NCBI RefSeq assembly: GCF_001578885.1
Contig: NZ_KQ969496.1
Coordinates: forward strand, 123,068-187,067
Direction: 5' to 3'
DNA from: Streptococcus sp. DD12
GTDB lineage: Bacteria; Bacillota; Bacilli; Lactobacillales; Streptococcaceae
Length of the DNA stretch: 64,000 nucleotides
A model generated the notes under the pieces. It saw only the letters and a list, made by a program, of their open reading frames with translations. It ran no database searches and was not told the origin of the DNA. Numbering within the stretch: the first letter of the stretch is position 1; every line of letters starts with the position of its first letter. Below are positions 27,588-35,384 of the stretch, piece after piece. The position numbers and the translations under genes were made by a program.

Positions 27588-29213
27588 TTATTTGTATTCA
27601 GGGTACCATTTAAGGTCACGAACCGCTTTTGCCATATCTTGTTCTTCGGCTTGGGCTAAACCTTGTTCTTGCGCTTTTTTCGCAACCGCTTCAGCCACTT
27701 TGATAGAGACTTGTGCCACGTATTGGAAAGGTGGCAATACTGGTGCACCCGCTTGACCAGGGTCAACCAAGCCGCTCAATGAGTGGGCAGCAGCACCGAT
27801 CATTTCATCAGTCAACAGGCTAGCTTCTGATGCCAACATACCTAGACCAAGACCTGGGTAGATAAGGGCATTGTTGGCTTGACCGATTTGGTAGTCAACA
27901 CCCTTGTAGCTAACGGTTGGTGAAGGAACACCTGTTGCGACAAAGGCTTTACCGTCAGACCATTCGATAACTTGTTCGGCAGTTGCTTCCAGTTTTTTAG
28001 TTGGGTTAGAAATTGGGAAAATAACGGGACGTTCTGTGTTTTGGCACATAGCTTCAACAACTTCCTTGGTGAAAGCACCTGGATTGGTTGATGTCCCAAC
28101 TAAGATGGTTGGTTTCACTGTCTTGATGACTTCAAGCAAGTCAGTCATGTCACCTTTGCCTTCAAAATCAGAACGTTTCTTAGCGAAAGGTTTTTGAGCT
28201 GGAGTGAGGTCGTCCATGTCATCAAAGAGCAAACCTTGTTTATCAATCATAAAGAAGCGTTTGTAAGCTTCCTCGGCATCTAAGCCTTCAGCGACCATTT
28301 CAGCATGCACACGTTCTGCAATCCCAGCACCAGCTGAACCACCACCGTAGCAAAGGTAAACTTGGTCAGTGAGTTTTTCACCTGTGATATCCAAAGCACC
28401 GAAGATACCTCCCAAAACAACGATACCAGTTCCTTGGATGTCATCGTTAAAGGTTGGGATTTGTGTTTTGTAGCGGTTCAAAATATCTGCCGCATTGGAA
28501 CGGCCAAAGTCTTCCCAGTGCAGGTAAAGTTTAGGGAAAAGATTTTCAGCTGTTTGAACAAATTGGTCGATAAAGTTATCGTATTGTTCGCCACGCACAC
28601 GTTCGTGACGGTTACCCAAGTACATTGGGTTGTTGAGCAATTCTTCACGGTTGGTTCCGGCATCGATAACTAACGGCAAGACACATGAAGGGTCAATACC
28701 TGCAGCAGCGGTATAAATCATCAATTTTCCGACAGAGATGTCCACACCTTGAACACCCCAGTCACCGATACCAAGGATACCTTCGGCATCAGTCACAACA
28801 ATCAAACGGATATCGCGGTCGCCAGCAGCGTTTTTCAAGGTTGCTTCGATATTTTCAGGATGGTTGATGTCCAAGTAAGCCGCATATTGAGGGTCTACAA
28901 AGAGTTCAGAATATTGCTCGATAGTATCCGCAATGATGGGATCGTAAACAATTGGGTTAAATTCAACAATGTGTTGGTTGAACAAGTAGTAGAAAAGGGT
29001 ACGGTTGGTGTTGAAAATCTCCATCAAAAAGAGACGTTTTTCCAAGTCGTTTGGCTTTTTCAAATATTGTTGGTAAGTCGTTTGGGCTTGTTCTTCAATG
29101 GTTTGGACGTAAGGTGGCAAGAGACCAATCAGGCCATTTTCTTGACGTTCTTGCATGGTAAAGGCAGTTCCTTTGTTAAGGAAGGGGTTGTTGAGTAAGT
29201 CATGTGCACGCAT
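27588..29213 (-). CDS. mleS: Malolactic enzyme
   Basis: 541 residues of the malic enzyme family. It has the N-terminal malic domain ([37 protein letters not shown]) and an NAD-binding domain with [11 protein letters not shown] and [14 protein letters not shown]. Malolactic enzymes convert L-malate to L-lactate and CO2 with bound NAD and Mn; their length of about 540 residues and pairing with mleP and mleR separate them from ordinary malic enzymes. AGGAGG precedes the ATG. It has a good promoter with a palindrome at the transcription start. Malolactic fermentation consumes a proton and protects streptococci against acid. Confidence 0.93.
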   Translation of the reverse strand: MRAHDLLNNPFLNKGTAFTMQERQENGLIGLLPPYVQTIEEQAQTTYQQYLKKPNDLEKRLFLMEIFNTNRTLFYYLFNQHIVEFNPIVYDPIIADTIEQYSELFVDPQYAAYLDINHPENIEATLKNAAGDRDIRLIVVTDAEGILGIGDWGVQGVDISVGKLMIYTAAAGIDPSCVLPLVIDAGTNREELLNNPMYLGNRHERVRGEQYDNFIDQFVQTAENLFPKLYLHWEDFGRSNAADILNRYKTQIPTFNDDIQGTGIVVLGGIFGALDITGEKLTDQVYLCYGGGSAGAGIAERVHAEMVAEGLDAEEAYKRFFMIDKQGLLFDDMDDLTPAQKPFAKKRSDFEGKGDMTDLLEVIKTVKPTILVGTSTNPGAFTKEVVEAMCQNTERPVIFPISNPTKKLEATAEQVIEWSDGKAFVATGVPSPTVSYKGVDYQIGQANNALIYPGLGLGMLASEASLLTDEMIGAAAHSLSGLVDPGQAGAPVLPPFQYVAQVSIKVAEAVAKKAQEQGLAQAEEQDMAKAVRDLKWYPEYK

Positions 29214-29237
29214 GTGGCACCTCCTGATAAATAATAA

Positions 29238-29258
29238 CCATAAGAAATGTTCTTATGG
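29238..29258. promoter_or_regulatory. Perfect palindrome at the mleS transcription start
   Basis: CCATAAGAA-ATG-TTCTTATGG, nine-bp arms. With the promoter at 29263-29292 the predicted start lies at about 29256, so the dyad covers +1 to about +18 of the mRNA. It can be an operator or a 5' stem-loop. Confidence 0.6.
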
Positions 29259-29262
29259 CCTT

Positions 29263-29292
29263 AGTATAGGCTTTCCCTTTTCTTATAGTCAA
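29263..29292 (-). promoter_or_regulatory. Promoter of mleS-mleP
   Basis: Minus strand TTGACT (29287-29292), 18-base spacer and TATACT (29263-29268). Confidence 0.75.
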
Positions 29293-29385
29293 CTCTTCTA
29301 GTTTTCATAAAAAAGATTTATAACAGCCGACCTCTATATAAGATAGCTTTTTCCCCCTTTTTTTGCTGTAAAATACTGGTAAATG

Positions 29386-29414
29386 CTGACGACAACATAA
29401 AATTTTTTTATAAT
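29386..29414 (+). promoter_or_regulatory. Promoter of mleR
   Basis: TATAAT at 29409-29414 with a CTGACG-like -35 at 29386-29391 (17-base spacer). The predicted start falls inside the AAAGGAG ribosome site, so either the leader is very short or another promoter upstream is used. Confidence 0.5.
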
Positions 29415-29432
29415 ATAGGAAAGGAGACCAGG

Positions 29433-30311
29433 ATGAATATTAGAGATTTGGAGTATTTTGTCCAATTATCCCAGATGAATTCGTTTACGGCGGTGGCTAA
29501 ATACTTTGATGTGAGCCAACCGACCATTACTTACGCGATTAAACGCCTGGAAGAGCAATTCGGTACGCATTTATTTGTCAAAGACCCCTCCCATCGTAGC
29601 GTCGTTTTGACCCAACAAGGGAATATTTTAGTCGGGCATGCCCAGCATGTCTTGGCAGAACTTACCATTGCCCAAAAGGAAATTAGTCGTGTCAACCGCA
29701 AGGAAATTCGTGTGGGTTTTCCTCCTATTATCCGCTCTCGAATCCTGTCAGACCTACTTGAAAAGGGTTGTAATGTGGACATTTTAACGCAATTTCAGTT
29801 GGTCAGTCAGGGGTCCAAAAAATTATTGGAAAACATTACCGATGGCAAACTAGATTTTAGTTTGTTGGGGACTTTGGAGACGCTTTACCATCCTGATTTG
29901 ATTATTAAGGAGCTATACACTGAGCCCTTTACGTTCATTTTACAGGACAAGCACCCTTTGGCCAAGCGGAAAAGTCTGACCTTTGAGGAAGTTCTAGCAG
30001 AGCCTTTTATTCTCTTAGATGAAGGGCATGTCCATATGGATCTTTTTTACCGCCTAAATGCCCGTTTTGCCCATCAAGCTAAGGTGCGGTTTAAATTGTC
30101 AGAACCAGATGTGATTGGTCAGATGGTGCAAGCGGGTCTTGGGATTGGCTTTCTGAGTGCCTCCGCCCTTTCTATCGAAGGAAAAAACCTAGTCAAAATC
30201 CCTCTGGATGACCCTTCAGGCCATTGTTTTCATGTGAGTTACGCCTATCCAAAAGATTTTCCCCTTTCGGAAGCTGTCGAAAGTTTTATCCAAGAAATCG
30301 AATCTCTGTGA
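29433..30311 (+). CDS. mleR: LysR-family regulator of malolactic fermentation
   Basis: 292 residues. N-terminal LysR helix-turn-helix (MNIRDLEYFVQLSQMNSFTAVAKYFDVSQPTITYAIKRLE) and a periplasmic-binding-type effector domain with the usual GIGFLSASAL segment. It is divergent from mleS, the normal position for MleR, which activates mle genes in response to malate in other lactic acid bacteria. The intervening 219 bases contain both promoters and a perfect palindrome. Confidence 0.9.
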   Translation: MNIRDLEYFVQLSQMNSFTAVAKYFDVSQPTITYAIKRLEEQFGTHLFVKDPSHRSVVLTQQGNILVGHAQHVLAELTIAQKEISRVNRKEIRVGFPPIIRSRILSDLLEKGCNVDILTQFQLVSQGSKKLLENITDGKLDFSLLGTLETLYHPDLIIKELYTEPFTFILQDKHPLAKRKSLTFEEVLAEPFILLDEGHVHMDLFYRLNARFAHQAKVRFKLSEPDVIGQMVQAGLGIGFLSASALSIEGKNLVKIPLDDPSGHCFHVSYAYPKDFPLSEAVESFIQEIESL

Positions 30312-30378
30312 GGGTTTTACAAGGTCTAACGGGTAGCAAAGTTAGCCTCAAAAAAAATTTTTTAAATAAATGAACGCT

Positions 30379-30411
30379 TTTAAGGTTATTTAAAGCCAAG
30401 ATGGTTATACT
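30379..30411 (+). promoter_or_regulatory. CiaR-type promoter
   Basis: TTTAAG (30379-30384), five bases, TTAAAG (30390-30395, one mismatch to the TTTAAG-N5-TTTAAG CiaR box), ten bases, then TATACT (30406-30411). This spacing is that of known csRNA promoters in pneumococcus and relatives. Confidence 0.65.
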
Positions 30412-30417
30412 ACAACC

Positions 30418-30488
30418 ATCCTAAAACTTTTCTTTTTCATAAATCTCCTAAATAAGTAGATGCGCAAAAAGTGTCTGCTTATTTTTTT
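30418..30488 (+). ncRNA. Candidate cia-dependent small RNA (csRNA)
   Basis: About 70 bases from the CiaR-type promoter to a terminator with stem AATAAGTAGA/TCTGCTTATT (30451-30483) and T7. There is no open frame. The single-stranded part CTTTTTCATAAATCTCCTA (30432-30450) is exactly antisense to a ribosome site and start of the type TAGGAG-ATTT-ATG-AAA-AAG, as known csRNAs pair with ribosome sites and AUGs (for example comC). The remaining gap to cshA (30489-30583) shows nothing further. Identification rests on promoter layout, size, terminator and the anti-ribosome-site loop. Confidence 0.7.
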
Positions 30489-30580
30489 GACGAAAAGGCG
30501 GAGATTTGGGGCTTTGGGCCATCTCTCGCGGATGGACTTGTATGACATTTCCGTGACAGAGCCCTTTTCAGGTTAAAATA

Positions 30581-30589
30581 TGATATAAT
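30581..30589 (+). promoter_or_regulatory. Extended -10 promoter of cshA
   Basis: TGATATAAT (core 30584-30589); no clear -35. It gives a leader of about 57 bases before the TTG start. Confidence 0.6.
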
Positions 30590-30652
30590 TTTAACTAAAA
30601 AGATATTGAATTGGCAGAAAATGCCCTTTTGTAGAAAGCGAAAAAGAAAACG

Positions 30653-32194
30653 TTGAAATTTCAAGAATTAGATTTATCGCCTGTTATTCTCTCGGCTGTT
30701 GAGAAAGCAGGATTTGTAGAGCCTTCTCCTATCCAAGAAGAGACCATCCCGCTAGCCTTGGCGGGTAAGGATGTGATTGGCCAAGCACAGACAGGGACAG
30801 GCAAGACGGCGGCCTTTGGCTTGCCAACGCTTGACAAGATTCATGTGGCTGATAATACCATTCAGGCCTTGGTGATTGCGCCAACGCGGGAACTCGCCGT
30901 ACAAAGTCAAGAAGAACTCTTTCGTTTTGGCCGTGAAAAAGGGGTGCGCGTGCGCTCCGTATATGGTGGCTCAAGCATCGAAAAACAAATCAAGGCCCTG
31001 CGTTCAGGTGCCCATGTGGTTGTGGGAACGCCAGGACGTTTGCTGGATTTGATCAAACGCAAGGCCCTCAAGCTAGAACATGTGGAAACCTTGATTTTGG
31101 ATGAGGCAGACGAAATGCTCAACATGGGCTTTTTGGAAGATATCGAAGCCATCATTTCACGCGTGCCAAGTGAGCGACAAACCTTGCTCTTTTCAGCTAC
31201 CATGCCTGATGCCATCAAACGGATTGGGGTTCAGTTCATGAAAGAACCTGAACACGTGAAAATCAAGGCGAAGGAATTGACCACAGAGCTTGTGGATCAG
31301 TATTATATCCGTGTGCGGGAACAGGAAAAGTTTGACACCATGACCCGTCTGATTGACGTTCAGCAGCCTGAATTGGCCATTGTCTTTGGACGGACCAAAC
31401 GTCGGGTAGACGAGTTAACACGAGGGCTTAAATTATTAGGCTATCGCGCTGAGGGCATTCATGGTGACTTGGACCAAGGCAAGCGGTTACGTGTCCTAAA
31501 AGATTTTAAACAAGATCACTTGGATATTCTCGTTGCAACCGATGTGGCTGCTCGTGGGTTAGACATTTCAGGTGTGACACATGTCTACAATTACGATATC
31601 CCTCAAGATCCTGAAAGTTACGTTCACCGTATTGGTCGGACTGGTCGTGCGGGTAAACATGGCCAATCCATCACCTTTGTCTCACCCAATGAGATGGGTT
31701 ACTTGAAAATCATTGAAGATTTAACCAAAAAACGGATGAAGGGCTTAAAACCAGCTTCTGCGCAAGAAGCCTTTAAGGCAAGCAAGGCTGTCGCTCTTGA
31801 GAAGATTCGCCGTGATTTCCAAGAAGAAGAGCGCAAAGAAGCCATGGAACGCTTCAAGGGAGATGCCTTGAAACTGGCCCAAGAGTATACGCCTGAAGAG
31901 TTGGCTCAGTATATCTTGACCTTGACGGTGCAAGATCCAGAAAGCCGTCCTAAGGTAGAGATTGCCCGTGAGAAACCCCTGCCGTTCAAATATGCAGGCA
32001 ACGGTAAAGGTGGCAACCGGAACTCTAACAAGCGCCGTTCCTCTAACAACCGCCGAGATCACAAACAACGGGATTTCAAACGCCGGTCAAGAAAAAATAG
32101 CCGAGATTTTGAACATCACGACAACCGCAAGGGCCGTCAAACGTCTAATGAGAAAAAGACGGGCTTTGTCATTCGCAACAAAGGCGATAAATAA
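30653..32194 (+). CDS. cshA: DEAD-box RNA helicase CshA
   Basis: 513 residues. Motifs in order: Q-motif [33 protein letters not shown], and [11 protein letters not shown] basic, Arg/Asn-rich tail ([14 protein letters not shown]) ends the protein, as in CshA-type helicases of the RNA degradosome. The start is TTG at 30653: homologues begin MKFxELxLSPxxLxA at this point, and no ATG or GTG fits. The ribosome site is poor (AAAGAAAA), so low-efficiency or regulated initiation is possible. Confidence 0.94.
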   Translation: MKFQELDLSPVILSAVEKAGFVEPSPIQEETIPLALAGKDVIGQAQTGTGKTAAFGLPTLDKIHVADNTIQALVIAPTRELAVQSQEELFRFGREKGVRVRSVYGGSSIEKQIKALRSGAHVVVGTPGRLLDLIKRKALKLEHVETLILDEADEMLNMGFLEDIEAIISRVPSERQTLLFSATMPDAIKRIGVQFMKEPEHVKIKAKELTTELVDQYYIRVREQEKFDTMTRLIDVQQPELAIVFGRTKRRVDELTRGLKLLGYRAEGIHGDLDQGKRLRVLKDFKQDHLDILVATDVAARGLDISGVTHVYNYDIPQDPESYVHRIGRTGRAGKHGQSITFVSPNEMGYLKIIEDLTKKRMKGLKPASAQEAFKASKAVALEKIRRDFQEEERKEAMERFKGDALKLAQEYTPEELAQYILTLTVQDPESRPKVEIAREKPLPFKYAGNGKGGNRNSNKRRSSNNRRDHKQRDFKRRSRKNSRDFEHHDNRKGRQTSNEKKTGFVIRNKGDK

Positions 32195-32195
32195 G

Positions 32196-32230
32196 AAAAA
32201 AAACTGTAAGCTCCTGCTTACAGTTTTTTT
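32196..32230. terminator. Bidirectional terminator between cshA and prsW-like gene
   Basis: Hairpin ACTGTAAGC-TCCT-GCTTACAGT flanked by A and T runs. It serves cshA and, on the other strand, overlaps the end of the protease gene. Confidence 0.85.
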
Positions 32231-33053
32231 AGCGGTCAAGGCCCTGGTTTTTTAAGGTCAAAAAGAGGTCAAACCAAATGATGGCGGTGATAAGACCGTA
32301 GAAGGCATAAGTGAAAAGGTTGGGGTTTAAAGGAGAGTCCCAGATAAAATGGAGGACTGGCGCCGCAAGCAACCAGAAAATAGCCCGTCCTTTGTGGTAA
32401 TGCTTTTCATAGAGAAGTTGGTAGCAAGCTACGACAAAAATCGAAGTATAGGCCCAATGAGAGGTCATGCTCATGTAGAGCCGATCGATAGCTTGTGGAA
32501 TGGCAGCGTTTAAATGTGTAAAACTAGCGCCAGCGATGTAGGAGATATCCTCCATAATTTGGAAACCAAAACCAACCAAGAGGGCAATAAAGAAAGTCTG
32601 TCGGACAGATTTTTTGGGGAAAAAAGCAATAATGAGGAGAGCCGTAGCGGCTTTTAACCCTTCTTCAACTACAGGTGCTGTCAAAGCATCTCCCCAGTCG
32701 GCCAAGAAAGCTTTAGCTGGAATAATGGCTTTGTAGACTTGTAAGAGCCAGTCGTTGCCGTAAGCGGCCATCCAACCAGGGATAAACAGGCCGCAGACCA
32801 GGCTGACCCAGAGAATAGTTGGAGAAAGTTGCCATTCTTTCATGAGGTAACGTAGAAAAGCGCTCATGGGAAGAATATAAGCAAGGATGAGGCTAGATGC
32901 GCCAATGGCCATCAGGTAATGGCTGTAATTGCCCGAATAGGTGGATAAGTGAGAAAACTCAACATTAATACCAGCTAAGACAAAGAAAAGCAGTAAAATG
33001 AGAATCCCTTTGCGTTCAGGATGGGAAATTCCTGGTAAAAAATGTTTTTTCAT
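32229..33053 (-). CDS. PrsW-family intramembrane metalloprotease-like protein
   Basis: 274 residues, about seven to eight membrane helices. The PrsW motifs are visible: VVEEGLKAATALL (E-E-x-x-K), a GFGFQIMEDISY segment and HFIWDSP near the end. PrsW in B. subtilis cuts the anti-sigma factor RsiW; streptococci lack that system, so the substrate is unknown here. I set the start at 33053 (MKKHFLPG): a TATAAT ends 6 bases before this ATG, and the alternative ATG at 33068 lies upstream of the -10 box. This makes a leaderless mRNA likely. Divergent from ccpA. Confidence 0.82.
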   Translation of the reverse strand: MKKHFLPGISHPERKGILILLLFFVLAGINVEFSHLSTYSGNYSHYLMAIGASSLILAYILPMSAFLRYLMKEWQLSPTILWVSLVCGLFIPGWMAAYGNDWLLQVYKAIIPAKAFLADWGDALTAPVVEEGLKAATALLIIAFFPKKSVRQTFFIALLVGFGFQIMEDISYIAGASFTHLNAAIPQAIDRLYMSMTSHWAYTSIFVVACYQLLYEKHYHKGRAIFWLLAAPVLHFIWDSPLNPNLFTYAFYGLITAIIWFDLFLTLKNQGLDR

Positions 33054-33059
33054 AACTTT

Positions 33060-33065
33060 ATTATA
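33060..33065 (-). promoter_or_regulatory. -10 box directly before the PrsW-like start codon
   Basis: Minus-strand TATAAT, six bases (AAAGTT), then ATG at 33053; no ribosome site fits in between. Confidence 0.5.
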
Positions 33066-33127
33066 CATGATTTTCGTCAGGACTTTTCACAATTTGTCAT
33101 CTTCTGCTAAAAAAATAAACTTTCTTA

Positions 33128-33156
33128 TTGAAAATGCTTACATGACATGATAGAAT
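33128..33156 (+). promoter_or_regulatory. Promoter of ccpA
   Basis: TTGAAA (33128-33133), 17-base spacer, extended -10 TGATAGAAT (core 33151-33156). Just downstream lies TGAAAGCGGAATTTTCA (33161-33177), an imperfect cre-like dyad that could serve autoregulation. Confidence 0.7.
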
Positions 33157-33194
33157 GGTGTGAAAGCGGAATTTTCAAAGAAATGAGGTAGGAC

Positions 33195-34196
33195 ATGAAT
33201 ACGGACGAAACCATTACAATTTACGATGTTGCGCGCGAAGCAGGCGTTTCTATGGCGACCGTCAGTCGTGTCGTTAATGGCAATAAAAATGTCAAAGAAA
33301 ACACACGAAAAAAGGTACTAGAAGTCATCGACCGGTTGGATTACCGCCCCAATGCGGTCGCAAGAGGATTGGCTAGCAAAAAAACAACAACGGTTGGCGT
33401 TATTATCCCTAACATTGCCAATAACTATTTTGCCAATTTGGCGAAAGGTGTGGATGATATTGCGACCATGTATAACTACAATATTGTCCTGTCATCCAGC
33501 GATGAAGATAGCGGCAATGAGGTAGCTGTCGTGAATAGTCTATTTGCCAAGCAGGTGGATGGTATTGTCTTTATCGGACACCATCTGACAGATGACGTTC
33601 GCGCTGAATTTTCTCGCTCACGGACACCGGTGGTTTTAGCGGGGACGGTTGACCTAGAAGGGCAGTTGGCTTCTGTCAATATCGACTACCGTTTGGCAAC
33701 ACGGGATGCTGTGGCTGAGTTGACCAAAGGCCATGAGAAGGTTGCCTTTATCTCAGGCCCTTTGGTGGATGATATCAATGGCAAATTACGTTTAGAAGGC
33801 TATAAGGCTGCCTTGAAGGATAATGGTTTGGCCTATCAAGAGGGTCTGGTTTTTGAAGCGACTTATCACTATGAAAGTGGCTATAATCTGGCTAAGCGTG
33901 TCCTAAGCACAGGGGCAAGTGCAGCCTTTGTGGCATCAGATGACCTGGCAGCAGGTTTGCAAAATGCCATCCAAGATGCCGGCGTTTCAGTCCCTGAAGA
34001 ATTTGAAATTATCACCAGTGATGACTCACCGATTACCAAATTTGCCCGTCCAAATATCACTTCTATTAAGCAATCGGTTTATGATATGGGGGCTATTAGC
34101 ATGCGTATGCTGACCAAAATCATGAACAAGGAAGAATTAGACCAACGTGAGGTTGTTTTAGAACACAGCATTGTCAAACGGGGGTCGACCAAGTAA
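33195..34196 (+). CDS. ccpA: Catabolite control protein A
   Basis: 333 residues, LacI/GalR family. The N-terminal DNA-binding part ITIYDVAREAGVSMATVSRVVNGNKNVKENTR is typical of CcpA, with the hinge helix NAVARGLASKKT and a periplasmic-binding-type core. With HPr-Ser-P it represses or activates carbon genes at cre sites. A perfect cre site occurs at the ulaA promoter in this window. In many streptococci pepQ is divergent from ccpA; here a PrsW-like gene takes that place. The two glycosyltransferases downstream are in the conserved order. Confidence 0.95.
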   Translation: MNTDETITIYDVAREAGVSMATVSRVVNGNKNVKENTRKKVLEVIDRLDYRPNAVARGLASKKTTTVGVIIPNIANNYFANLAKGVDDIATMYNYNIVLSSSDEDSGNEVAVVNSLFAKQVDGIVFIGHHLTDDVRAEFSRSRTPVVLAGTVDLEGQLASVNIDYRLATRDAVAELTKGHEKVAFISGPLVDDINGKLRLEGYKAALKDNGLAYQEGLVFEATYHYESGYNLAKRVLSTGASAAFVASDDLAAGLQNAIQDAGVSVPEEFEIITSDDSPITKFARPNITSIKQSVYDMGAISMRMLTKIMNKEELDQREVVLEHSIVKRGSTK

Positions 34197-34258
34197 TCTC
34201 AGCTACTGGCTATTTTTGAAATGAAAATGGCAAAGTCACCGAGAAAACATTGTCTCTC

Positions 34259-34286
34259 AAGAGTTTAGGTTTCCTGAACTCTTTTT
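34259..34286 (+). terminator. Terminator of ccpA
   Basis: Eleven-bp hairpin AAGAGTTTAGG/CCTGAACTCTT (one G-U pair) with loop TTT and a following T run. Confidence 0.85.
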
Positions 34287-34371
34287 GTGTTGGTTGACAA
34301 GGCAGAAGCACTAAGGGAAAAGATTCTAGGACGCCTGATGGCACTAGGCGACAGAAAATCTAAATTTTTTG

Positions 34372-34377
34372 TATAAT
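34372..34377 (+). promoter_or_regulatory. -10 box directly before the first glycosyltransferase
   Basis: TATAAT followed by seven bases and then the ATG at 34385, without a ribosome site. A perfect TTGACA at 34294-34299 has no properly spaced -10 box. Confidence 0.55.
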
Positions 34378-34384
34378 AGAGACT

Positions 34385-35383
34385 ATGAAAGTACTCTTAT
34401 ATCTTGAAGCTGAGAATGTCTTAGGAAAGTCGGGAGTTGGCCGGGCGATTAAGCACCAAGAGCGTGCCTTAACAGACGCGGGAGTCAGCTATACCCGCAA
34501 CCCTAAAGAGACTTATGACATTGCTCATATTAACACCTATTTTTTGAAGAGTTTTCGCCTCTTGCAGAAAAGCAAAAAAGAAGGTAAGAAGGTCATTATG
34601 CATGGCCATTCGACCAAGGAAGATTTCGAACATTCTTTTATTGGGTCGACAGCTGTAGCTCCCTTATTTAAATGGTGGTTATGTCAGTTTTATAAGCGCG
34701 CGGATGCGATTATTACGCCGACAGCCTATTCTCGAGATTTGATTGCCTCTTACGGGATTTCTTGCCCGATTTACCCTGTTTCAAATGGTATCGAATTGGG
34801 CAAATACCAACCCAATTCTGAAAAAGAAGCCATTTTTCGTCAGCATTTTGGCCTAAGTCCGAAAGATAAGGTTGTTATCTGTGCAGGTCTTTATTTTGAA
34901 CGAAAAGGGATTGAGGATTTTGTCAAGGTGGCAAGTAAAATGCCTGATGTGCGCTTTATCTGGTTTGGGGAAAGTCCTCTCTGGCAAATTCCAAGAAAGA
35001 TTCGGCGTTTGGTGACCAAAGACCATCCTAAGAATGTGACCTTTGCAGGTTATATCAAGGGAGCTGTTTTTGAGGGCGCTATGAGTGGTAGTGATTGCTT
35101 TTTCTTTCCCAGTCATGAGGAAACCGAGGGAATTGTGGTCCTAGAAGCATTGGCCAGTCATCAGCATGTCTTGGTCAGAGACATCCCTGTCTACCAGGGC
35201 TGGTTGGATGAGATTAATGTGGAAATGGCCAAGGATGTTTCTGGTTTTGTTGACAAATTGCAAGTCATTTTATCAGGGCAAAGCCAAAAGCAAGAAGCGG
35301 GTTATGAAGTGGCCAAAGCCAAAGCCATTGACATCGTCGGTCAGGAGTTGGTGAGTGTCTACCAGAAAGTGATGGAGGACTGA
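34385..35383 (+). CDS. cpoA: Glycolipid glycosyltransferase (CpoA-like, GT4)
   Basis: 332-residue GT-B glycosyltransferase. The start MKVLLYLEAENVLGKSGVGRAIKHQ is typical of the streptococcal CpoA group, and the donor-binding end has FFPSHEETEGIVVLEALAS (the EX7E motif of GT4). In pneumococcus the adjacent pair makes alpha-monoglucosyl- and galactosyl-glucosyl-diacylglycerol, the membrane glycolipids and lipoteichoic acid anchor; CpoA performs the second step. Assignment to that step is by similarity of sequence and position. It lacks a ribosome site and has TATAAT 7 bases before the ATG. Two bases separate it from the next gene. Confidence 0.85.
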   Translation: MKVLLYLEAENVLGKSGVGRAIKHQERALTDAGVSYTRNPKETYDIAHINTYFLKSFRLLQKSKKEGKKVIMHGHSTKEDFEHSFIGSTAVAPLFKWWLCQFYKRADAIITPTAYSRDLIASYGISCPIYPVSNGIELGKYQPNSEKEAIFRQHFGLSPKDKVVICAGLYFERKGIEDFVKVASKMPDVRFIWFGESPLWQIPRKIRRLVTKDHPKNVTFAGYIKGAVFEGAMSGSDCFFFPSHEETEGIVVLEALASHQHVLVRDIPVYQGWLDEINVEMAKDVSGFVDKLQVILSGQSQKQEAGYEVAKAKAIDIVGQELVSVYQKVMED

Positions 35384-35384
35384 T

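Noticed and set aside
28749..29198. 149-codon plus-strand frame inside mleS
   Set aside because: Antisense shadow of the malolactic enzyme gene.
34294..34299. Perfect TTGACA before the CpoA-like gene as its -35 box
   Set aside because: The -10 box at 34372 is 72 bases away, and no nearer -10 with 16-18 base spacing exists.
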